Shown here in pieces: positions 1 to 4,894 of a stretch of 6,365 nucleotides of DNA. Position 1 is the stretch's first letter; every line of letters begins with the position of its first letter. Both the position numbers and the translations under genes were made by a program. This stretch comes from a candidate division WWE3 bacterium CG_4_9_14_3_um_filter_43_9 (GTDB lineage Bacteria > Patescibacteriota > CPR3 > GCA-002780085), in the NCBI GenBank assembly GCA_002791435.1, contig PFXB01000111.1, positions 1-6,365 on the forward strand. The letters are read 5' to 3'. The notes below the pieces were generated by a model that had not been told where the DNA came from, ran no database searches, and was given only the letters and a program-made list of their open reading frames with translations.

Positions 1-543
1 TTTTTCCAGTTTCCCCTGCCGCGTACACCCTACAAAGTCTTCGCCAACCTGCCGTTCCACATCGAAGGAGAGGTCGTGAGAAAATTGTTGGAGGCGGACA
101 ATCCCCCCGAAGAGGCCCAGGTCGTGGTTTTACGGGATGTAGGTTACAGATGGTCGGGATTTAAATGCGAGGGGGTGTTTTCACTTCTCTACAAGCCATG
201 GTTTGAGATGACGATCGCGTATCATTTTAAAAGATCAGATTTTGTTCCCAAACCCAAATTGAAGGTAGCAATGCTCAGAATAGTAAAACGGAGGGAAGCA
301 CTGATTGGAAATAAAGAGCGGAAAGAATATGCGCATTTTTTGAGAATTGCCTTTGGAGGTGGGGGAAGGATTAATAAAAATCTGTCAGAGTGTTTCGGCA
401 AGAGACAGTTAGGCAATCTTGCTGCCAAGCTAGGCTTTTCTGTTTTTGCTAAACCATCGGAATTAAACTTGAAGCAATGGTTGGGTCTTTTTGAGAATTT
501 CCGTCGCCAGCAAAAACCGTTGTCTCAGGTTTCAAAAAACTGA
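1..543 (+). CDS. Erm-family 23S rRNA (adenine-N6) methyltransferase, N-terminus outside window
   Basis: The reading frame is open from base 1 and ends at TGA (541-543), so 180 residues of a 5'-truncated gene are visible. The GTG at 76 is an internal valine codon, because the coding sequence before it already carries a family motif. Residues 16-19 read NLPF, the motif IV (N-[IL]-P-[YF]) that contacts the target adenine in the KsgA/Erm Rossmann-fold methyltransferases. Further on, LLYKPWFEMTIAYHFKRSDF followed by PKPKL matches the Erm core. The end, GFSVFAKPSELNLKQWLGLF, is typical of the Erm C-terminal domain rather than of KsgA, which normally ends differently. Family members use S-adenosylmethionine to methylate 23S rRNA A2058 (E. 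coli numbering), which blocks macrolide, lincosamide and streptogramin B binding. The SAM-binding GxGxG motif should lie about 90-100 residues upstream, outside the window. The fold and family are clear. The exact rRNA target is inferred. Confidence 0.82.
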   Translation, partial: FFQFPLPRTPYKVFANLPFHIEGEVVRKLLEADNPPEEAQVVVLRDVGYRWSGFKCEGVFSLLYKPWFEMTIAYHFKRSDFVPKPKLKVAMLRIVKRREALIGNKERKEYAHFLRIAFGGGGRINKNLSECFGKRQLGNLAAKLGFSVFAKPSELNLKQWLGLFENFRRQQKPLSQVSKN

Positions 544-553
544 GAGGGTAGAA

Positions 554-590
554 AGGATCTATTCGCCAAAATTTTGGCAGGGTGTCGTGG
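554..590 (+). repeat. Dispersed repeat with GCCAAAATTTTGGC palindrome
   Basis: A perfect 14-nt palindrome, GCCAAAATTTTGGC (565-578), sits just after the Erm-like gene. It is preceded by GGATCTATTC and followed by AGGGTGTC. The same arrangement recurs at 1820-1856 (GGATTTGTCC, then GCCAAAATTTGGC, then AGGGGTATC), where the right half is the 3' end of tRNA-Trp. About 14 of 17 bases left of the palindrome centre match. No T-run follows, so it is a poor intrinsic terminator. The rest of 544-752 is AT-rich with no credible reading frame. Confidence 0.5.
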
Positions 591-732
591 ACAAGATTAG
601 AGCCTATCTTGTGGAAAATTTTTTATTAAATCCCTTTATCTCACCTACTTTACCTGATTTATAAGTTCGGATAATGTTCCACATGAGAAGTAACTTTCTA
701 CAATTGCCATATTCTGAAATAATAATTATTCA

Positions 733-747
733 TGCTATACATATAAT
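733..747 (+). promoter_or_regulatory. Candidate -10 region for the dehydrogenase gene
   Basis: A perfect TATAAT lies at 742-747, and an overlapping extended -10-like TGCTATACA lies at 733-741. No good -35 is visible for the first. TTCTGA (712-717) stands 18 bases before the second. Initiation from TATAAT would fall near 754, which is downstream of the ATG at 753 and leaves a leader of about 16 nt for the ATG at 771. This supports 771 as the real start. Confidence 0.35.
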
Positions 748-770
748 ACTGGATGAATTATAATCATGAT

Positions 771-1700
771 ATGAAAATAAAAATCATATTTCCAGAAGAG
801 TTTTTTACTAAGGCGCAACTACAGAAGTTAAAAAAATATGAAGTAGAGTTTATTCCAGGAAATGAGATTGATTTAGAAAAAATAGAGAGTTTATTTTCTT
901 CAGATAGCTATATTCTTATCGTTAATCCAACCTACCTTAAAGATAATTGGAATGCCTTTCCCGTAGAAAGAGTTCAGAGGATGAAAGGACTAAAAGCCCT
1001 ATGTTTAACGACGTCGTCATTTAGTTGGATAGATACTAATAAATTAGCAGAAATGGGAATTATTGTTACAAACATCCCTGGGGCACCAACTGAAGCTGTT
1101 GCAGAGTTTAACATTTTTATGATGTTTTCCTTATTAAGAAAGCTACCATTAATTGTAAAAAACAATTGGAATATGGACTATAATAATTTTCTTAATAACG
1201 AAGCTGTGGGATTAACTGCTGGTATTCTTGGGCTTGGAAGAATCGGAACACGAGTAGGAGAATTATGTCGAGGTTTAAACATAAATGTATGCTATTGGAA
1301 TAGAAGCAAAAAAGAATCCGCCTTTAAAAAAGTAACTCTGGAGCAACTTTTTCAAGAGTCCGATATTGTTTTTAACACCCTTGCCACCCCTCCAGAGTTA
1401 AAAGGATTTATCAATCGGGATTTATTATCCAAACTAAAGAGAGATTCCATTATTATTAGTACTTCAGATACACAGGTGTTTGATGAAGCATACATTATAG
1501 ACAAGGTGTCTAAAGGAGAGCTTGGTGGATATGCGTTTGAGAGTAAAGACAAGAAAATGACGGATTTTCATGGCAACGTAATGGTTTTTCCAGAGCAAGC
1601 TTATTACACCTTGGGAACACAAACAAATAGAGCTAGTATTGCCGCAGAAACAGCCCTGTCAATAATAGAAGATAAACCAATAATATATAAAGTTAACTAA
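771..1700 (+). CDS. D-2-hydroxyacid dehydrogenase-fold protein with altered catalytic residues
   Basis: This is a 309-residue protein. The ATG at 753 would add only MNYNHD. I prefer 771 because a TATAAT lies six bases before 753; neither start has a clear Shine-Dalgarno. The family signatures run in order, numbered from 771: TNIPGAPTEAVAEF (residues 100-113), as in the catalytic-domain crossover of these enzymes; the Rossmann fingerprint GLGRIG (154-159); then YWNRS at the end of the second strand, where NAD-dependent members usually have an Asp. Active members carry Arg, Glu and His. Here the Arg motif (usually N-T-A-R-G) reads STSDT, so Arg is Asp. The His motif (usually TPHxAxYT) reads FPEQAYYT, so His is Glu. 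The Glu is not evident in FESKDKK. It therefore probably binds NAD(H) but may not reduce 2-keto acids in the usual way. It is cytosolic, with no membrane segment or signal peptide, and convergent with the tRNA/rpmG cluster. Confidence 0.85.
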   Translation: MKIKIIFPEEFFTKAQLQKLKKYEVEFIPGNEIDLEKIESLFSSDSYILIVNPTYLKDNWNAFPVERVQRMKGLKALCLTTSSFSWIDTNKLAEMGIIVTNIPGAPTEAVAEFNIFMMFSLLRKLPLIVKNNWNMDYNNFLNNEAVGLTAGILGLGRIGTRVGELCRGLNINVCYWNRSKKESAFKKVTLEQLFQESDIVFNTLATPPELKGFINRDLLSKLKRDSIIISTSDTQVFDEAYIIDKVSKGELGGYAFESKDKKMTDFHGNVMVFPEQAYYTLGTQTNRASIAAETALSIIEDKPIIYKVN

Positions 1701-1819
1701 TAAAACCTTTCTAATCAGCAAGCTGCGATCGAGCGTATTAGGTTCGAATATCTTCTACAGAAGTCTCCAGCTGAAAAGCCTGTTAAATCAGGATTTTATT
1801 ATATCACCACAGGGGCAGG

Positions 1820-1856
1820 GGGATTTGTCCGCCAAAATTTGGCAGGGGTATCAGGA
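1820..1856. repeat. Second copy of the GCCAAAATTTGGC repeat, overlapping the tRNA-Trp 3' end
   Basis: GCCAAAATTTGGC (1831-1843) straddles the encoded CCA of tRNA-Trp, which lies on the opposite strand. It has the same left flank type (GGATTTGTCC) and right flank (AGGGG-T-TC) as the copy at 554-590. On the tRNA strand the base-paired GCCAAATTTTGGC would begin at the discriminator base and could form a hairpin in the precursor. It is not followed by a T-run. Confidence 0.45.
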
Positions 1857-1914
1857 TTTGAACCTGAACCAACCGTTTTGGAGACGGTTATGCTGCCGTT
1901 GACACCATACCCCT
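1840..1914 (-). tRNA. tRNA-Trp (anticodon CCA)
   Basis: The minus strand folds into a full cloverleaf. The acceptor AGGGGTA pairs with TACCCCT, with discriminator G73 (a Trp identity base in bacteria) and an encoded CCA (1840-1842). The D arm is GTGT/GCAT, using wobble pairs. The anticodon stem is ACCGT/ACGGT around the loop CTCCAAA, giving anticodon CCA, which reads UGG. A four-base variable loop follows, then the T arm TCAGG-TTCAAAT-CCTGA. It lies downstream of tRNA-Thr and rpmG on the same strand, an order common in bacterial translation clusters. A partial copy of its 5' half lies immediately upstream. The flanks outside the acceptor stem are also partly complementary. Confidence 0.93.
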
Positions 1915-1928
1915 AAAAATTGGGCGGA

Positions 1929-1965
1929 TTGGAGACGGTTATGCTGCCGTTGACACCATGCCCCC
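1929..1965 (-). pseudogene. Duplicated 5' half of tRNA-Trp
   Basis: Bases 1929-1959 are identical over 31 nt to 1878-1908, offset by exactly 51 bp. The identity covers the D arm, the 5' anticodon stem and the anticodon loop through CTCCAA. The copy stops there: the 3' anticodon strand, T arm and 3' acceptor strand are missing. Its acceptor 5' strand reads GGGGGCA instead of AGGGGTA, so it would not pair fully with the neighbouring 3' strand. It is probably a dead remnant of a tandem or template-switch duplication. Confidence 0.75.
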
Positions 1966-1970
1966 ACGAT

Positions 1971-2135
1971 TAAATTCTAAGCACCAAGACTTAAAATTCT
2001 AAGTACCAAGCTCCAAATAAGCACTAAGCACTAAATTTCAAAAACGTTTTTTAAGTTTAGAATTTTGAATTTAGAATTTATTTGCCTGCCTGCCGCAGGC
2101 AGGGAACTTAGAATTTATTATTTAGAATTTTAAAG
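1971..2135. repeat. AT-rich intergenic repeat block (AAATTCTA / TAGAATTT)
   Basis: Short motifs alternate in two orientations. AAATTCTA plus AAGCACCAAG/AAGTACCAAG/AAGCACTAAG units occupy the left side (1971-2036), and TAGAATTT units the right side (about 2057-2130). Because the two motif types are complementary, the block can fold into an imperfect long hairpin, with AAAAACGTTTTT (2040-2051) near its centre and a GC-rich palindrome at 2085-2103 in its right arm. It has no coding potential. It lies between rpmG and tRNA-Trp and interrupts what would otherwise be a compact cluster. Confidence 0.6.
2085..2103. repeat. GC-rich perfect palindrome CCTGCCTGC-C-GCAGGCAGG
   Basis: Two 9-base arms flank a single C, in an otherwise very AT-rich stretch. 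Related arms (CCTGCC...GGCAGG) recur at 4917-4936 inside the stem-loop cassettes, so this is probably one more member of a genome-wide small palindrome family. On the minus strand it could form a hairpin after rpmG, but no T-run follows. Confidence 0.7.
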
Positions 2136-2137
2136 TA

Positions 2138-2308
2138 TTATTTGCTTTTTTCTTCCTTATGCAAAGTCATTTTCTTGCAGAACGGGCAAAACTTTTTTAT
2201 TTCGAGCTTCTCTTTGGTATTGAGCCTGCTTTTTTCGGTCGTGTAGTTTTGTCTTTTACAGGCAGTACACGCCAGATGGATGATAACCCGTTGACCTTTT
2301 TTTGCCAT
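2138..2308 (-). CDS. rpmG: Large-subunit ribosomal protein bL33
   Basis: This 56-residue basic protein (MAKKGQRVIIHLACTACKRQ...) is a typical full-length bL33, a structural protein of the 50S subunit near the E site. Four cysteines in two CxxC pairs (C14/C17 and C41/C44) form a zinc ribbon, so this is the zinc-binding, C+ form. Lys and Arg fill the spaces between them (TTEKSRLNTKEKLEIKKF). An upstream in-frame ATG at 2335 would add nine residues. The start at 2308 is preferred because AGGAG lies eight bases before it and the family normally begins M-A-K-K. The gene follows tRNA-Thr by about 120 bases and probably shares its promoter. Stop codon is TAA. Confidence 0.95.
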   Translation of the reverse strand: MAKKGQRVIIHLACTACKRQNYTTEKSRLNTKEKLEIKKFCPFCKKMTLHKEEKSK

Positions 2309-2316
2309 TTTTGTTG

Positions 2317-2321
2317 CTCCT
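2317..2321 (-). promoter_or_regulatory. Shine-Dalgarno site of rpmG
   Basis: The minus strand reads AAAAGGAGCAACAAAA before ATG 2308, with AGGAG at a spacing of eight bases. It decides between the starts at 2335 and 2308, in favour of 2308. Confidence 0.75.
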
Positions 2322-2429
2322 TTTCGGTAAACCAATTACAAATTAAACATTTAGACTTACTTTTCGATTTAACAAAGAAACAAGGCCACCCTGACCAATT
2401 AGATTATTGTTTCATTGAGCCATTTTTTT

Positions 2430-2505
2430 TGGAGCCCACTGGCGGATTCGAACCGTCGACCTACTCCTTACCATGGAGTTGCTCTTCCAACTGAGCTAAG
2501 TGGGC
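2430..2505 (-). tRNA. tRNA-Thr (anticodon GGT)
   Basis: The cloverleaf on the minus strand has acceptor GCCCACT/AGTGGGC, discriminator T and encoded CCA (2430-2432). The D arm is GCTC-AGTTGGAA-GAGC. The anticodon stem ACTCC/GGAGT encloses ATGGTAA, giving anticodon GGU, which reads ACC/ACU. The variable loop is AGGTC and the T arm GACGG-TTCGAAT-CCGCC. The T stem has one A-C mismatch at its second pair. All other stems are fully paired, so it is probably functional. It is the first gene after the promoter at 2519-2547 and precedes rpmG. Confidence 0.94.
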
Positions 2506-2518
2506 GAGACATAGTGAT

Positions 2519-2547
2519 ATTTTAGTGGAGAAAGAGGATTTATGCAA
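2519..2547 (-). promoter_or_regulatory. Sigma70-type promoter for tRNA-Thr / rpmG
   Basis: On the minus strand TTGCAT (2542-2547) and TAAAAT (2519-2524) are separated by exactly 17 bases. The -10 matches consensus at 5 of 6 positions and the -35 at 3 of 6. Initiation about seven bases downstream would give a tRNA-Thr leader of only a few nucleotides, which is usual for tRNA operons. Confidence 0.55.
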
Positions 2548-2560
2548 GCGTTCTAAAAGT

Positions 2561-2585
2561 TTTCCCCACTTCCGGTGTGGGGAAA
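2561..2585 (-). terminator. Candidate terminator hairpin after the kinase-like gene
   Basis: TTTCCCCAC and GTGGGGAAA form a 9-bp stem around a 7-base loop (2570-2576), about 60 bases past the kinase-like gene's stop. On the minus strand the stem is followed by ACTTTTAG, a short and weak T-tract. It lies just upstream of the tRNA-Thr promoter, which fits insulating the two transcription units. It could equally be a member of the local stem-loop repeats. Confidence 0.5.
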
Positions 2586-2603
2586 TAATACGGTTTGGCG
2601 GAA

Positions 2604-2619
2604 TCAAAGTTAACTTTGA
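2604..2619. repeat. Perfect 16-nt palindrome TCAAAGTTAACTTTGA
   Basis: Fully self-complementary and centred on GTTAAC, it lies 29 bases beyond the kinase-like gene's stop and about 20 bases before the terminator-like hairpin. It could be an operator for a dimeric regulator or an mRNA 3' hairpin. The sequence alone does not decide. Confidence 0.4.
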
Positions 2620-2647
2620 AAGATGGGTTTGGAAATTAAATTGTATC

Positions 2648-4561
2648 TTAAGCTGAGGGATATGCTATCTTCGAAACATCTGGCAATCTTTTGTCGGCTA
2701 TTACTGCTATTTTCCTAATAAGTTCTTGTCTTTGCTGTATTTGTTTCTTTGCCAATCCAGGCGCATTAAGGAGACGAGACAGATCATCCCGAGAAGATTT
2801 TACTCCATAGTTATTTGGTGATTTTAACAATGTTCGGACAGCTAAGACCACTTCTGAAAAAGCATCAGTCATCTTTACATCGGAAGGGTCTATTCCGAAC
2901 CTTGCAGCTAATACATCCATGCCTTCTGGATCCCAAACTGCAGGTAGATTTTCGGGGTCAAAATTGATAAGATCGCCGATTATAGTTGGCCAAATAGCCT
3001 TGGCACCGATTGGGGGTTTTTCGATTACTATCGGGACGGACTCCGACACGACTTCTGTAGGAGGAGGTTTTTCGGAACTAAGATCTGTGTCATTAAAGTC
3101 TTCAAGCTTAGCCAGGATATCTCCCCATAAAATATCATCCTTCCATACCTCTGATAGATATTTAAGTCTTTCGACTTCTTCGGGTGTAAGATCTTCCCGT
3201 CTTATGGATAAGTCAATGATTTCCGAAATATTCGGCATCTGTCCCGAATTTCCTGCATCGCGCACCGATTGACAGATTTCTTTCAGACAGGCAGTTACTC
3301 TTCCCAGATAGTACGCATTACAGAAAAGCTCATTCAATTTCTCTATTTGGTCCAGAGCAATGGCCCACCGCCGATTTTGTAGCCTGTCGGTTATCAAAGT
3401 TATCTGGTCGTTAACCAGGCATCTGGCTAATGTTCGGTAAGTTTTTTTAAAATTTTCAGGTTCATCTACCCCATAGATTTGTATCATGACTCTTAAAGTA
3501 TCAGCGCAAGCAAAGGCCTCCTCAACTTCCTCCTTATCTGCTGTTGTTACTCCCTCTTGAGCTTTGTCCATCAACTCGTCTGCTGAAAGCGAAAATAAGC
3601 TAAACTGTTTTTTCAGCATTTCGATTGCTTCTCCTACGCTAACACTTCCTTCTCCTGCATAGTTTGAGGAGAACTCTCTGAGAATTAATAGCCGTGTCAT
3701 ATAACTCTTTTTTGATAACCTTTGTGCCATCTCTCTGGAGTTTTCTAGTCGCCGGGATTTTCCCTTACCGTATTCTGGCATTGTATCCGTAAATAAAAGA
3801 ATGAAATTGCGATCAAGACCAGCGCCCATGACAAGACTAGTAGACAGAGGATTATTACTCATATTAGAGGGTTGTCCATATGTAACCACATTCCAATCAA
3901 TTACCTTTAATTGCCCAATGCCATTCTTTAAAAACTTTAATGTTTTGGATTCCTCTTCTTTTATTTCACGTGCGGCTAACCATCTTAAACAACCTTCTTT
4001 GCGATCAACAACATAAATCCCCGCTTCCGCAGCCAATTTTACAGAATCCAAATATTGTCTTAAAATTTCAATTGCCACAGGTTCAGGTGTTGGAGGACTG
4101 GCCATATCTAATTCACCCAACTTGAGGCCATGAATAAACTCCATTCCCATCATACTTATGGGTACAGGTGTCAACCCTAAGGTTGAGGAATAATAAGCGC
4201 CTTCTCTAACAGAACCTTTTGCTTCTGGATACACTACCCTTGGAAAATAGTGGGTTTGTTGATCTATCCTTTCCAATCTTTTTAACGTGTCCCATTCCTC
4301 CTCTAAACGAAAAGCTGCGTCAGAATCACCTGGTTTGGCTACCTTAACCGCTACCCATTTATCTGGATTATCAGGGTCGTCTAAATCGACAGCTTTAAAA
4401 ACTAATCCCAGAGAGCCTTCGTCTATATATTCCCTCACATATCTACGCGTTCCGTCAGTTAAAGGAATTTCGGAAGATAGGAAGTCTTTTTGAAGAATTC
4501 CTTCTGTAATTTTTGCTTCCTGAAACGTCTTTTGGGTTTCAGCTTCCATAATTTCATCCAT
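2648..4561 (-). CDS. Protein with atypical Ser/Thr-kinase-like domain and helical C-terminal regions
   Basis: A 637-residue protein with no signal peptide or membrane segment. Kinase-like landmarks, in order: glycine-rich loop EGSLGLVFKAV (48-58), VAVK with the ATP-binding lysine K73, a helix-C glutamate among E87-E89, hinge MGMEF (138-142), a catalytic-loop equivalent VVDRK with D186, and a DFG equivalent IDWN with D222. Departures from the canonical form: HRD is VVD; the metal-binding Asn after the loop is replaced (Cys191 at the aligned position); DFG is DWN; and 36 residues separate D186 from D222, about twice the usual spacing. The kinase-like fold probably ends near 325. A helical region with no recognised family follows, then a Pro-rich linker (about 497-517) and a C-terminal domain of about 120 residues. 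ATG 4561 lacks a clear ribosome site and has TAAAAT abutting it; ATG 4549 is an alternative. Phosphotransfer activity is inferred from K73, D186 and D222 only. The upstream gene on this strand is the toroid-like protein. Confidence 0.75.
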   Translation of the reverse strand: MDEIMEAETQKTFQEAKITEGILQKDFLSSEIPLTDGTRRYVREYIDEGSLGLVFKAVDLDDPDNPDKWVAVKVAKPGDSDAAFRLEEEWDTLKRLERIDQQTHYFPRVVYPEAKGSVREGAYYSSTLGLTPVPISMMGMEFIHGLKLGELDMASPPTPEPVAIEILRQYLDSVKLAAEAGIYVVDRKEGCLRWLAAREIKEEESKTLKFLKNGIGQLKVIDWNVVTYGQPSNMSNNPLSTSLVMGAGLDRNFILLFTDTMPEYGKGKSRRLENSREMAQRLSKKSYMTRLLILREFSSNYAGEGSVSVGEAIEMLKKQFSLFSLSADELMDKAQEGVTTADKEEVEEAFACADTLRVMIQIYGVDEPENFKKTYRTLARCLVNDQITLITDRLQNRRWAIALDQIEKLNELFCNAYYLGRVTACLKEICQSVRDAGNSGQMPNISEIIDLSIRREDLTPEEVERLKYLSEVWKDDILWGDILAKLEDFNDTDLSSEKPPPTEVVSESVPIVIEKPPIGAKAIWPTIIGDLINFDPENLPAVWDPEGMDVLAARFGIDPSDVKMTDAFSEVVLAVRTLLKSPNNYGVKSSRDDLSRLLNAPGLAKKQIQQRQELIRKIAVIADKRLPDVSKIAYPSA

Positions 4562-4595
4562 ATTTTAAACTTACAGGTTTTTATTCAAACCTCGC

Positions 4596-4697
4596 GAATA
4601 CCCCACCTGATAGGGTGGGGATGAAGCGAAGCAGTGAACGAACTTGCCCGCTAGGGATACCCCACCTGCAGCGAAGCGGAGGGTGGGGTAGTTCATT
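4596..4697. mobile_element. Stem-loop cassette A (IS200/IS605-like or REP-like, non-autonomous)
   Basis: A left hairpin CCCCACC/GGTGGGG (4601-4620), preceded by GAATA, is followed by a core GATGAAGCGAAG...CGAACTTGCC. A right hairpin TACCCCACC/GGTGGGGTA (4658-4690, 9-bp stem) is followed by GTTCATT. The 102-bp unit has no reading frame. The same layout and end motifs recur at 4895-5115. Hairpin ends of this kind are what single-strand Y1 transposases (IS200/IS605 TnpA, RAYT) recognise. That mechanism is inferred, since no transposase lies in the window. Confidence 0.55.
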
Positions 4698-4713
4698 ACA
4701 ACCGCATTAAGCC

Positions 4714-4744
4714 GAATACCCCGTGTTTCTATACGTGGAGATGA
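4714..4744. mobile_element. Decayed left end of a third cassette (B)
   Basis: GAATACCCC followed by a hairpin of CCCCGTGT (4719-4726) with ACGTGGAG (4733-4740) pairs with one mismatch and two wobbles, then GATGA. This repeats the order of cassette A's left end (GAATA, hairpin, GATGAAG). A possible matching right end (GGATAC, a short GCTT/AAGC stem, ATAGTTT) appears near 4791-4820 but is too eroded to be sure. Confidence 0.35.
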
Positions 4745-4750
4745 GTACTC

Positions 4751-4771
4751 AATCGAAGCTAAGCTTCGATT
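4751..4771. repeat. Perfect palindrome, arms AATCGAAGCT / AGCTTCGATT
   Basis: Two 10-base arms flank a single A. A further AGCTTCGAA copy follows at 4774-4782. Its position after the GATGA of cassette B matches that of the TCGAA...TTCGA mini-hairpins in cassette C, so it is probably that cassette's internal stem. Confidence 0.55.
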
Positions 4772-4894
4772 TTAGCTTCGAATCCTAAATGGATACAGGC
4801 TTGTTGCTGAAGCAAAAATAGTTTGACCGTAAAACTCTACTTTCATATTTGGTAAGCAAAACAGAAGTTGGTTTATATTTTTATAATCGTTCGA

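Noticed and set aside
76..543. GTG at 76 as the start of the Erm-like gene
   Set aside because: The frame is open to base 1 and the NLPF motif lies upstream of this codon, so the gene begins outside the window.
1779..1800. Intrinsic terminator for the dehydrogenase gene
   Set aside because: CCTG/CAGG gives only a 4-bp stem, with an interrupted T-rich tail and nearly 80 bases from the stop. Too weak to call.
1929..1965. A second functional tRNA-Trp
   Set aside because: It has no 3' half, no T arm and an altered acceptor strand.
2159..2494. Plus-strand open frame of 111 codons
   Set aside because: It overlaps rpmG and tRNA-Thr on the opposite strand and has no family features, so it is an antisense shadow.
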